Positions 17,728 through 25,260 of a DNA stretch of 57,525 bases are shown here, in pieces. Numbering within the stretch: the first letter of the stretch is position 1; each line of letters opens with the position of its first letter. Source of the stretch: Halobacteriovorax sp. (lineage in GTDB: Bacteria > Bdellovibrionota > Bacteriovoracia > Bacteriovoracales > Bacteriovoracaceae). Location: contig JAIFLR010000033.1 in NCBI GenBank assembly GCA_020048985.1, forward strand, positions 1-57,525. The letters run 5' to 3'. Below the pieces are notes generated by a model that made no database searches, had not been told where the DNA came from, and saw only the letters and a program-made list of their open reading frames with translations. The position numbers and the translations under genes were made by a program.

Positions 17728-18240
17728 TTACCTACCTACACAACGGACTGAAGCCGCGTCTTTTAAATCACCTACGTCGGATCTTTGCTCCATCCCATCC
17801 CAAATATAGGCTTGGGCCGGCTGGGCCATACGTCTTCGTCTGGATTTTGATCTTGATTTGATTGGTGTTGACGTCCAGAAAGCGTGAAACATATGGGGAA
17901 GTGAGTCCTTCATGCCATGGCTGGCCGCCGCTTCAAACTCATTGATAGTAGGCAGTCGCCACTTCACTTCTGAAAGAAGTGCGGCTTCTGCTAAGTCATT
18001 GGTGCATGCTTTAGGTGATCCATAGTGATTGAAATCCGTAGTGATGCGGTCTCCCCAGAGAAGACCGGTTTTGAGATCCTTATAAATCTCTACTCCCTGC
18101 TCACTTCGAGCGACCAGGGCAAATTCCCCTTTGGCCGAATTGCAGTTTTTGATTCGCTCTTCAATCGTGCCCTCTTTCCCACAGGGAGAGGACCAGGCGG
18201 AGCTCGTAATAAATAAGAACATGACTATCGCAGCTTTCAC
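17728..18240 (-). CDS. Secreted DUF1566-like (Lcl-type) protein
   Basis: 170 residues. A signal peptide (MKAAIVMFLFITSSAWS) is followed by a cysteine-bearing domain with the DUF1566 features: D-x-KTGLLWGD near residue 55, ACTNDLAEA, the hallmark WRLPTINEFEAA (about residues 93-104), FWTSTP near residue 120, and VRCVGR at the end. DUF1566 domains occur in surface and adhesin-like proteins and their biochemical role is unknown. An Arg/Lys-rich insert (KSRSKSRRRR) precedes the last strand. A decayed duplicate lies at 24788-25179. Confidence 0.83.
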   Translation of the reverse strand: MKAAIVMFLFITSSAWSSPCGKEGTIEERIKNCNSAKGEFALVARSEQGVEIYKDLKTGLLWGDRITTDFNHYGSPKACTNDLAEAALLSEVKWRLPTINEFEAAASHGMKDSLPHMFHAFWTSTPIKSRSKSRRRRMAQPAQAYIWDGMEQRSDVGDLKDAASVRCVGR

Positions 18241-18290
18241 ATAAAGCTTATCGGCAAATAAATCAAAGAGGTTTAGTCATTTTTTTAAGT

Positions 18291-18566
18291 TTATTGCTCG
18301 ATACTTGCGTCAGTATTTCTCCACTTTAATTGTAATTCAAATTCGTACTCACCTTTATCAATTTCAAACTCAGACCGAAATTTCCCCTTAAGAAACGCTT
18401 CTTTGGGAATTTTACATTCCTTTCCTTTAACGTTTACAACCAGATCCTCTCCTTCATCCATAGCCTCCAGCCACTCTCTAAGGAGTCCTTTAAATTGATC
18501 GGCCCCTATAAATTCTTTGAGTTCATACTTAGAACTTTCCTGATTTGATTGATTATTGATTTCCAC
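18291..18566 (-). CDS. Amphi-Trp domain small protein
   Basis: 91 residues from a GTG five bases after AAGGAGG. An ATG two bases earlier is in another frame. The central part (residues 20-85) fits the amphi-Trp domain: helix QFKGLLREWLEAMDEGEDL, a basic/acidic strand pair VNVKGKECKIPKEAF, and the terminal EYEFELQLKW. Function is not established for this family. Cytoplasmic. It is convergent with nothing and reads toward the DUF1566-like gene. Confidence 0.72.
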   Translation of the reverse strand: MEINNQSNQESSKYELKEFIGADQFKGLLREWLEAMDEGEDLVVNVKGKECKIPKEAFLKGKFRSEFEIDKGEYEFELQLKWRNTDASIEQ

Positions 18567-18664
18567 ATAGTCCTCCTTGAAAGAAAAATCCTCAAAGATA
18601 AGGATGCAAGGGAGTGGCCAAGTCTCAACTCACCGGAAAAACTCAAGGCAGGCATGATTTCAAT

Positions 18665-18686
18665 CATATTATTGATTAATAATATG
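18665..18686. promoter_or_regulatory. Perfect inverted repeat upstream of the DUF2202 gene
   Basis: CATATTATT (18665-18673) and AATAATATG (18678-18686) are perfect complements around GATT. The centre is about 56 bp before the DUF2202 start. Size and A/T-rich symmetry resemble Fur/PerR-type operators, without an exact match to a consensus I know. Confidence 0.5.
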
Positions 18687-18731
18687 ACCTATAATAACCT
18701 TAGTGAGGATCTTCCCACTCAGGAGGTATGT

Positions 18732-19292
18732 ATGAAATGGTCTAATTTGTTCTTATCACTTTCAATCTTTTTACTGGTTTCATGTCAGGGTGGAGAATCG
18801 GGAGGAAAAGGTAAATCGATGAATGATTCATTCCTCAAGGCGAGCATCAGCACGGAGCTCACTGAACAGGAAAAAGATGACCTTCTTTTTATGTGGGAAG
18901 AGGAAAAGATGGCGAGAGATATTTATTCTCTGATGAATCAGAAATATCAGGCAAAGGTTTTTCAGAACATTGGGGCTTCCGAAAAAAAACACATGGACTC
19001 TGTCAAAAATCTTCTTACGCAGGTCGGATTGTCCACACCTGTTGATGAAAACCAGATTGGACTTTTCACTAATCCAATCATTATCGACATGTATACAGAT
19101 CTTCTCTATCGGGGAAATCAGTCTTACCAGGAAGCTTTGCAAGTTGGACTAGATATTGAAGTCACTGACATAGCAGATCTTACTTTGAGAATTCAGAACG
19201 CAAGAGATCCAGGGATCATCAAGGTTTATGAAGCGCTAAGAGACGCGAGCTATAACCACAAGGCGGCTTTTGAAAGACAGCTCGGGATGTAA
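18732..19292 (+). CDS. DUF2202 lipoprotein (ferritin-like)
   Basis: 186 residues from the ATG at 18732, which follows AGGAGGTATGT. A longer frame from 18549 is not supported. A lipoprotein signal (LLVSCQGG) is followed by the DUF2202 four-helix domain: LLFMWEEEKMARDIYSLM, IGASEKKHMDSVKNLL, then RDPGIIKVYEALRDASYNHKAAFE. The Glu and His pairs (EEEKMA, EKKH, NHKAAFE) resemble the di-iron ligands of ferritin-like proteins. Membrane-anchored, probably periplasmic. A 22-bp palindrome precedes it. Role in metal or oxidant handling is inferred. Confidence 0.85.
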   Translation: MKWSNLFLSLSIFLLVSCQGGESGGKGKSMNDSFLKASISTELTEQEKDDLLFMWEEEKMARDIYSLMNQKYQAKVFQNIGASEKKHMDSVKNLLTQVGLSTPVDENQIGLFTNPIIIDMYTDLLYRGNQSYQEALQVGLDIEVTDIADLTLRIQNARDPGIIKVYEALRDASYNHKAAFERQLGM

Positions 19293-19293
19293 T

Positions 19294-19422
19294 TTAATGC
19301 CCTCGGGCCATCATCCTCAGCATTTTTATATTGATCACGATAAATCGATAAATTTGCCAAGGAAGAAAATAGCGCAGAAAGAGTGTTCTCTTATTGGGTC
19401 GCATGATATTTTTATTGTCCAT
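19294..19422 (-). CDS. Small basic protein gene downstream of SQR
   Basis: A 42-residue frame starting MDNKNIMRPNKRTLFLRYFL and ending MMARGH, too short for standard listings. The ATG lies six bases after AGGAG (on the minus strand) and starts 9 bp after the SQR stop. The sequence is strongly basic with one hydrophobic/aromatic stretch (FLRYFLPWQIYRFIVINI) that could associate with the membrane. Its position, ribosome-binding site and non-random composition support it as a real operon partner of the SQR-like gene. No family is recognised with certainty. Confidence 0.65.
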   Translation of the reverse strand: MDNKNIMRPNKRTLFLRYFLPWQIYRFIVINIKMLRMMARGH

Positions 19423-19431
19423 ATATAACTC

Positions 19432-20892
19432 CTATTCTGGAATGACCCACCAGAATGGACTCCCTTTTGCTTTGTAAATAAATAAGTAGTGGAGCATTTT
19501 TTTAATCCAGTGCCCAGAGCGACCGACTTCACCAAAGGTAAGTTTTGTGTCCCTTCCGGTGTCAGGGTATTTTTGATAGTCAGGAACAATCGGACACATC
19601 GTAATAGACACGGCGGCTCCTCTGGTAAACCCAGTTCCGATTGAAGCGATACAGGCGGCTCCCATATCGCCCATTGAAGCCGTCTTGATGCCCAGTGTTC
19701 CTGTTTTCACTTGCTGCGCGATGTTTTCAGCCACCACTCTGCCCATGATCGCAGAAGGCATACCTGTGCGCGGTGGAGCTGGTGTAATCAAAACACCTTC
19801 AGGATTTTTCCGAGGTCTAGAGATTTGATGAGGGGGTGCAAAAGCAATTCCCACGGCAAATACATTTTTATAATAAGGACTCTGATAGTGCCGAGGCCAG
19901 TCTTCTGGCTTCCAATCCGCATATTCTTTTGCCGTGTAGTCAGCATCTACACGCATAAAATCAGCAGGTGAAAATAGTTTATCTGTGATGTCTTCGCTTT
20001 GGAGATTAAAAGATTTTAAGCGGTGGCCTTTAAACGGAGGCAACAGCATGGCAAAATCAAAATCAACCTCTCCCTTCTTGCCTGATAGGTCGGTATAAAA
20101 TACTTTATTCTTTTCCAGACGCTCCGGATGGGCGCCTAAAATAGGTTTTATGTTTTTTTCGAAAAAAAGTGAATCGGCCATAATTTTTGATGGTGTGATA
20201 AAACCACCAACATCAAGCTGGATTCCATCAACACCAAAGTCACCTAACTCAGCTTCATTGGTCATGTAGATAAGTTCGGCCTTATCTCGAACACCTTGCC
20301 GACGAAGTTCTGTATCCACATTAAAAACATATTCAAAAGCTGCTCCTTCACAAGTGCATGTCCCATGTCCTGTTCCAACAACAAGTGTTTTATTCTTTCC
20401 CTGTTTCATCTCTTGAATTACTAACTCTAATTGATGAGCTGCTTCGGTAGCATGACTGGCCGTGCAGACTGAAACACTAAAACCATCAGGACCCAGACCT
20501 GGAGTAGCGGCAAAATTGAGTTTGGGTCCAGTGGCATTTATTAAAAAATCATAATGGATCTCTTTTTTCTCACCTAAAGAACCTGTGCCGGTTGATTCAT
20601 AAACGACGAATGGTTTGGAGTTATTGAGTCTCCCCTCAGGATAGAGTTCTATGGCCCGACCTTGATAAAAAGTGACATGATTTTTTTGATAAACAGGGGC
20701 CAGGGGAATAAGCACATCGGCTGCCTGCATCTGTCCTACACCAACCCAAATATTGGAAGGAATCCAATTATATTTCTCTTCAGGGCTAATCACGGTGATG
20801 TTGGCATCTTTACCTAGATAACGCTTGGCATACATGGCGGCTGTGTGCCCAGAAACACCAGCACCTAAGACGACAATATCAACGACACTCAT
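19432..20892 (-). CDS. Sulfide:quinone oxidoreductase-like flavoprotein
   Basis: 486 residues. An FAD-binding N-terminal motif (VVLGAGVSGHTAAMYA) is followed by ATG-type NATGPKLNF. Three cysteine sites sit where SQR has redox cysteines: SVCTASHAT (about residue 154), GHGTCTCEGAA (about residue 185) and GAACIASIGTG (about residue 419). SQR oxidises sulfide and passes electrons to membrane quinone. It could also act on polysulfides or other thiols. There is no signal peptide and it is expected on the inner face of the membrane. A small gene follows directly, and rubrerythrin diverges from its start across a palindrome. Confidence 0.88.
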   Translation of the reverse strand: MSVVDIVVLGAGVSGHTAAMYAKRYLGKDANITVISPEEKYNWIPSNIWVGVGQMQAADVLIPLAPVYQKNHVTFYQGRAIELYPEGRLNNSKPFVVYESTGTGSLGEKKEIHYDFLINATGPKLNFAATPGLGPDGFSVSVCTASHATEAAHQLELVIQEMKQGKNKTLVVGTGHGTCTCEGAAFEYVFNVDTELRRQGVRDKAELIYMTNEAELGDFGVDGIQLDVGGFITPSKIMADSLFFEKNIKPILGAHPERLEKNKVFYTDLSGKKGEVDFDFAMLLPPFKGHRLKSFNLQSEDITDKLFSPADFMRVDADYTAKEYADWKPEDWPRHYQSPYYKNVFAVGIAFAPPHQISRPRKNPEGVLITPAPPRTGMPSAIMGRVVAENIAQQVKTGTLGIKTASMGDMGAACIASIGTGFTRGAAVSITMCPIVPDYQKYPDTGRDTKLTFGEVGRSGHWIKKMLHYLFIYKAKGSPFWWVIPE

Positions 20893-20963
20893 GGTATTCC
20901 CCTTGATTTACAAACCAAAATAACAAACAAATCAAACAAGAATGCTGACCATTGTCATGTAAA

Positions 20964-20983
20964 CATGAACTTTAAAGTTTATG
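20964..20983. promoter_or_regulatory. Operator-like palindrome between SQR and rubrerythrin
   Basis: CATGAACTTT (20964-20973) is repeated inverted as AAAGTTTATG (20974-20983) with one mismatch. It lies 29 bp upstream of the rubrerythrin ATG and about 70 bp upstream of the divergent SQR ATG, well placed to control either gene. Confidence 0.55.
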
Positions 20984-21011
20984 ATCAATTCAATACTTAC
21001 AAAAGGTAACT

Positions 21012-21518
21012 ATGAAAACAACTGAAGAAAATTTAAAAGACGCTTTCGCAGGTGAAAGTATGGCCAACCGTAACTATTTGGCTTTTGCTAGACAAGCTGA
21101 AAAAGACGGATTTAAAAATGTCGCAACGCTCTTCAGGGCAACAGCAGAAGCTGAAGCAATTCATGCTAATGGACATTTGAGTGCTATGGATGCGGTTCAA
21201 AGTACAAAAGCAAATCTTGAATATGCCATAAAGGGCGAAACATACGAAACAAAAGAAATGTATCCCCCAATGTATGAGCAGGCCGAAAAAGAAAACCATA
21301 AAGCTAAAAAAATGTTCAAGTGGGCCTTGGAAGTCGAGAGAATTCATGCAGAGCTTTATCAGGCTGCATTGGATGCTGTTGCGACAGGAAAAGATATCGA
21401 AGATGAGGTTTGGCTTTGTCCAGTTTGCGGACATCTTGAATTCAAAACACCGCCCGCCAAATGTCCAGTATGTGGAACTCCTGGATCTAAATATGAACGA
21501 TATTCATCTCAAGTTTAA
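21012..21518 (+). CDS. rbr: Rubrerythrin
   Basis: 168 residues. An N-terminal ferritin-like di-iron domain has the Glu and His ligands in AGESMANRNY, EAEAIHANGHL and EVERIHAELY. A C-terminal rubredoxin-like domain has CPVCGHLEF and CPVCGTPGSKYERY (two CxxC iron ligands). Rubrerythrin reduces hydrogen peroxide, taking electrons from NADH through partners. It is cytoplasmic. The ATG follows AAAAGGTAACT. The double-cupin lipoprotein starts 21 bp after its stop, which suggests one transcript. Confidence 0.96.
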   Translation: MKTTEENLKDAFAGESMANRNYLAFARQAEKDGFKNVATLFRATAEAEAIHANGHLSAMDAVQSTKANLEYAIKGETYETKEMYPPMYEQAEKENHKAKKMFKWALEVERIHAELYQAALDAVATGKDIEDEVWLCPVCGHLEFKTPPAKCPVCGTPGSKYERYSSQV

Positions 21519-21539
21519 TTTTAACAAAGGAATCGATTT

Positions 21540-22220
21540 ATGAAATTAGTAACATTGATGATTTTAAGTCTTCTAATGACCTTCAGTTGCTCAAGCCGAC
21601 CTCATAAAAATAAGCATCATCATGATAAAAAGATGAGTTCACTGCTTATAAAAAATGATTGGATCAAAATTTCGAAAATGGAAGTTGCGCCGGGCAAAGA
21701 AGTTCCAATGCATAAAGGTGGAAAACGTTTAATTATTGCACTAAGTGATTACTCACTTGAATTCAGAGAAGACGGCTCTGAAACTATTGCCAAAAATTGG
21801 AAACGAGGAGAGGTTCATTGGCATCAGGCGAAAATGCACTCGGTAAAAAACATCGGCACGACATCGGCACGCTTTATGATTTTGACAAAACTAGAAGCAC
21901 TGCCAGCGATGACAATAGAAAATAAAACGCATAAGCATAAAGACATGGCCCAATTACCGATTAAAATATTTGAAAATGACGAAGTCATTGTGAGTGAAGC
22001 GATTCTCAATCCAGGGAAGAAGCAGCCTAAGCATGCTGGCGGTATTCGAGCAGTTGTTGCATTAAGTGATTACGAAATTCTCTATAATTCAGACTGCGTA
22101 AAAAATCGTAAATCGACCATCAAAAATGAATCTGTACATCTTCACGATGCAGATAACCATTCAGTCAATAATGTTGGAAAGACTGATGCTCATTTTTTGA
22201 TTGTTCAGTTTAAAAAGTAA
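21540..22220 (+). CDS. Double-cupin lipoprotein
   Basis: 226 residues. The lipoprotein signal (MILSLLMTFSCSSRP) puts it on the outer face of the inner membrane or in the outer membrane. A histidine-rich stretch (HKNKHHHDKK) comes first. Two similar halves follow: APGKEVPMHKGGKRLIIALSDYSLEF...EVHWHQAKMHSVKNIG, then NPGKKQPKHAGGIRAVVALSDYEIL...SVHLHDADNHSVNNVG. Each is a cupin with conserved histidines, so it is a duplicated cupin. Metal binding is likely. Its position behind rubrerythrin suggests a role in oxidative stress. Confidence 0.82.
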   Translation: MKLVTLMILSLLMTFSCSSRPHKNKHHHDKKMSSLLIKNDWIKISKMEVAPGKEVPMHKGGKRLIIALSDYSLEFREDGSETIAKNWKRGEVHWHQAKMHSVKNIGTTSARFMILTKLEALPAMTIENKTHKHKDMAQLPIKIFENDEVIVSEAILNPGKKQPKHAGGIRAVVALSDYEILYNSDCVKNRKSTIKNESVHLHDADNHSVNNVGKTDAHFLIVQFKK

Positions 22221-22232
22221 CAACAACCATAA

Positions 22233-22952
22233 TTAATCAATCAGATGAGAAAAACTATCCTGTAGCAAAACAAACTCTGATGAATGTTTTTGAAGCGAAT
22301 CCGGTCTAAGCTCAATAGTAAGGACCGGAATCTTTCTTTCATCCCAGAGATATCGCCCTAAGCTTCCAGGAAAAGTACCCAACCTTTTCCACGGAAGAAG
22401 ATTTGTAGCAATCTTTTTTCGTTGAGGGCCATCAAAATCAAACAGTCCATAAGGTGTATGGACTGAAATCACTAAGTCAGGCTTAAAATCATTGATGTGC
22501 GCAATGGCACAAAGGACTTCTGACTCACTCCCCCCACTTTTCCCGGGGAACCTTCTCGAATCGCTCTTTTGTTGATCTTTCCAATGAGGGAGCGCAACTT
22601 CATCCCAGTCCTTTGTCGGAAAATTTCGATTAAGGTCTACTCCATTAGCGTTGGTTCTTGATTTCAATTCACGGCCATCTGGATTCAACTCTGTAACAAC
22701 TCTCCAGAAATTAGAGGGCGTGTTAATTTCCCCTAGTCGTTTTATCCACTCTAAAGCCAGTTGCTGAGACTGGGGTTCATCACCGTGAATCCCTGCAATC
22801 ACTAGAATTCTTTTCTTTAATCCATTTTCTCTAGCGCTAAAATCATAATGCTCAATCACTTTATCTTTTTCAGAAATGCACTCTTTGAGGTGAGAAGCTG
22901 CACTGACCGATGTCACGAAGATTCCTAAAAAAAAATGTAACATCGCTATCAT
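22233..22952 (-). CDS. Exported M14 zinc carboxypeptidase (MpaA-like)
   Basis: 239 residues with an N-terminal signal peptide. The metal site is GIHGDEPQ (His and Glu), with the later His in SVHTPYGLFDF. NPDGRELKSRTNANGVDLNRNFP is the M14 substrate block and TIELRPDS supplies the catalytic Glu. The family includes murein peptide amidase A, which cleaves gamma-D-Glu-diaminopimelate in peptidoglycan peptides. Being exported, it could act on the cell's own or a foreign cell wall. It converges on the cupin gene (12 bp gap). Confidence 0.9.
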   Translation of the reverse strand: MIAMLHFFLGIFVTSVSAASHLKECISEKDKVIEHYDFSARENGLKKRILVIAGIHGDEPQSQQLALEWIKRLGEINTPSNFWRVVTELNPDGRELKSRTNANGVDLNRNFPTKDWDEVALPHWKDQQKSDSRRFPGKSGGSESEVLCAIAHINDFKPDLVISVHTPYGLFDFDGPQRKKIATNLLPWKRLGTFPGSLGRYLWDERKIPVLTIELRPDSLQKHSSEFVLLQDSFSHLID

Positions 22953-23013
22953 TGTAATAAATCCGAAATGGTGTGATTGGCCATAATCTTACAATTTTTA
23001 ATTTTAAATGTCC

Positions 23014-23031
23014 TTTATCTCTTTAGATAAA
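23014..23031. promoter_or_regulatory. Inverted repeat upstream of cytochrome c gene
   Basis: TTTATCT (23014-23020) and AGATAAA (23025-23031) pair around CTTT, about 72 bp before the cytochrome c start. It is in the promoter-length gap between a divergent carboxypeptidase gene and the cytochrome. It might be an operator or a short stem. The binding protein cannot be named. Confidence 0.35.
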
Positions 23032-23102
23032 ATTTTGATTAAGCTCATTCAAATGTACCAGTTAATGCTTTAAGGTTCATTGAGAATTAATGAGGAGGAC
23101 AA

Positions 23103-23549
23103 ATGAGAATACTAACCGCATGTCTATTCACTTTTTTAGCAGTCAATGTTTATGCAGAAAGAAATAAAAGCGAAATGCAACCAATGCCAGGTCACCTCAA
23201 AGGTCTTGAATTGAATGGAAAGACTCTACGGCATGGATATATCCAATGGCTTGAGAGAAAACCATACACGCCTTCTGTGGATAATAATTTAGCAAAACAA
23301 GGCGAAGGAATCTATACAAAACACTGCATGCAATGTCATGGGGTCTCCGGAAAAGGTGATGGACCAGTTTCTAAGAAGTATGGCGTAAAAGCTGCCAGCA
23401 TCTCGGGTAGCTCTAAAGTTCTCAATAACCATACTATTTTTGTACAGGTTGCTGGGGGGCGCGGTGACATGCCTCAATGGGTAGATGTTTTAACTGAGGA
23501 AGAGATTTGGGCCCTGACTCATTACATGCATCAACTTAAAAACCCTTAA
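23103..23549 (+). CDS. Exported class I cytochrome c
   Basis: 148 residues. A signal peptide (MRILTACLFTFLAVNVYA) is followed by one haem site, KHCMQCHGVSGKGDGP (CxxCH near residue 76). The axial methionine is likely in GRGDMPQW, and the C-terminal helix is LTEEEIWALTHYMHQL. Soluble periplasmic electron carrier. The ATG follows GAGGAGGAC. The 3' end overlaps the convergent DsbD-like gene by four bases. Its partner oxidase or reductase is not in the window. Confidence 0.92.
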   Translation: MRILTACLFTFLAVNVYAERNKSEMQPMPGHLKGLELNGKTLRHGYIQWLERKPYTPSVDNNLAKQGEGIYTKHCMQCHGVSGKGDGPVSKKYGVKAASISGSSKVLNNHTIFVQVAGGRGDMPQWVDVLTEEEIWALTHYMHQLKNP

Positions 23550-24673
23550 AGGAAGTTTAGTGCACGAGGAAAAAATATCATGAGGATGGAAAGAACAAAT
23601 AAAACCATACCACTTAGGAGCTTAAGCCATCGTCCACTTTTTTCCTGAAGTCGAGTCTGTGAAAGTGTCCAGACTGCTAAAAAGACCATGATTGAATCAT
23701 CTAGCATGTAAAATAAAGTATAAAGGATGAGGTATAATATGCGCTCAGAACCCAGAATATTGTTTTGCGCCAGTACTTGAGTATAGATTGCCGGTATGCC
23801 CGCAGTGCAGAGGAGTTCCACAAAATTCACAAAGACTGCCAGTGTCGCAGCTGATCCAAGGGCCAACCAAATTGACTCAGCTCTAATAATACCAGCTGCT
23901 TTCTCTCCGATTTGGGTTTTTAATTTATCCGGGATACTGAGAGAGATGCCTTCCTTAAACCAAAAGAAATCCTTCACATGAATAGAACCTATGACCAGTG
24001 CTAAGCACCCCACAATAATCTGAACAGCACGACTCATTCCAATGTAATCATAAAAAGCAAGTAAGGAGCTCATAAATAGAAAATATATAATGCCGCTCAC
24101 GATAACAAACACACTCGCGACAAGAAGAATTCGACTTCTTTTTTTAAGATGAATGAGAAGAGATAGAAGGATTAGGAGTACCCACATTGCGCATGGATTG
24201 AGTCCATCCAAAAGTCCAAGCATCGCAGTGAGGGCCAAAGGCGTATAGTCTGAAATTTTAACTTGGCCAACGAGAGGTAAACTTATTAAAGGATGAGATT
24301 TGTTGATCGTTCCTTGTCCGACTAAACCAAGAAGTTTTTGCTCCAACTCTTGGTTCATATCAAATCCAATTAAATAGCCATTAACTCCCCGAAAGATCGG
24401 CACTGCAATTTGTGTAATTCTTTTTTCCTTCGCGTATTCTTGAAGCTCACGCATACGACTGACATCGCTCCAGATGTCATATATGTGGACTCGAATATGC
24501 GGATGTCGAATTTTGAATTCATTTAGATATGCTTTTGCGCTCTCGCAATGAGGGCAACCTGGACGGGAATACAGATAAAGATCCGCATCTTTTGCCTCAA
24601 GATTTGAACTTAAAAGAAAAACAACAAAACTGATCGCTAGATAAATGGATCTACAAATTTGAAAGTTTCTCAT
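23546..24673 (-). CDS. Thioredoxin-CcdA/DsbD-like transmembrane thiol protein
   Basis: 375 residues. An export signal is followed by a periplasmic glutaredoxin-like domain with SRPGCPHCESAKAYL (CPHC near residue 39). Then come about six transmembrane segments with the paired cysteines LNPCAMWVLL (about residue 155) and VELLCTAGIPA (about residue 287), as in CcdA/DsbD. These proteins carry electrons from cytoplasmic thioredoxin to periplasmic disulfides. It lies convergent with the exported cytochrome c, whose maturation might use it. Whether it is for cytochrome c maturation or general reduction is unclear. Confidence 0.85.
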   Translation of the reverse strand: MRNFQICRSIYLAISFVVFLLSSNLEAKDADLYLYSRPGCPHCESAKAYLNEFKIRHPHIRVHIYDIWSDVSRMRELQEYAKEKRITQIAVPIFRGVNGYLIGFDMNQELEQKLLGLVGQGTINKSHPLISLPLVGQVKISDYTPLALTAMLGLLDGLNPCAMWVLLILLSLLIHLKKRSRILLVASVFVIVSGIIYFLFMSSLLAFYDYIGMSRAVQIIVGCLALVIGSIHVKDFFWFKEGISLSIPDKLKTQIGEKAAGIIRAESIWLALGSAATLAVFVNFVELLCTAGIPAIYTQVLAQNNILGSERILYLILYTLFYMLDDSIMVFLAVWTLSQTRLQEKSGRWLKLLSGMVLFVLSILMIFFPRALNFL

Positions 24674-24787
24674 GGGGCATTTTTACCTTCTGCGCTAGCG
24701 AGTTACCTCATGGGCAAATGCTTATACTCCAAAAATGTAAGATCGTTGCCTAAAGCCTAAAGGAATTTTTTGTCGCAGGATAAAAAA

Positions 24788-25179
24788 TTAAGATTCTTTT
24801 GTACTTTTGCCTACACAACGAACGGAAGCTGTATCTTTCAAATCTCCTACGTAAGATCTTTGCTCCATCCCATATATAGGCCTGGGCCGGTTGGGACATT
24901 CGTCTTCGTCTGGTAGAAGTTTGCCTCTGTTAAGTCGTTGGTGCATGCTTTAGGAGAACCATAGTGATTGAAGTCAGTAGTGATGCGGTCTCCCCAGAGA
25001 AGTCCGGTTTTGAGATCTTTTAAAAATCTCAACTCCAAGCTCACTGAGAACAACGAGGGCAAACTCACCTTTGGCCAAATTGCAGTTTTTAATCCGGTCC
25101 TCAATCGTGGCCTCTTTCCCACAGGGAGATGAGCAGCCGAGCTTGTAATAAATAAGAACATAACAATTGCAGCTTTCAC
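24788..25179 (-). pseudogene. Decayed duplicate of the DUF1566-like gene
   Basis: The minus strand reads a start identical to the gene at 17728-18240 (MKAAIVMFLFITSSA). A one-base loss follows, then a compensating one-base gain near the ExxKDLKTG segment. Next comes a well-kept stretch (DLKTGLLWGD...SPKACTNDL) and a loss of about 130 bp covering WRLPTINEFEAA. The rest is shifted and stops early. The last 15 codons of the original frame can still be read as GDLKDTASVRCVGK. Homology also covers the upstream flank to about 25245, including the end of the amphi-Trp gene. No functional product is expected. Confidence 0.85.
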
Positions 25180-25260
25180 ATGAGGCTCATTGGCTGATAA
25201 ATTAAAGGTATTTAGTCATTTTTTGTAAGAGTGTTGCTCATTTGCGGTGTACAATATAAT

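Noticed and set aside
18549-18731. Extended start of the DUF2202 protein
   Set aside because: A strong ribosome-binding site (AGGAGG) and a lipoprotein signal put the start at 18732.
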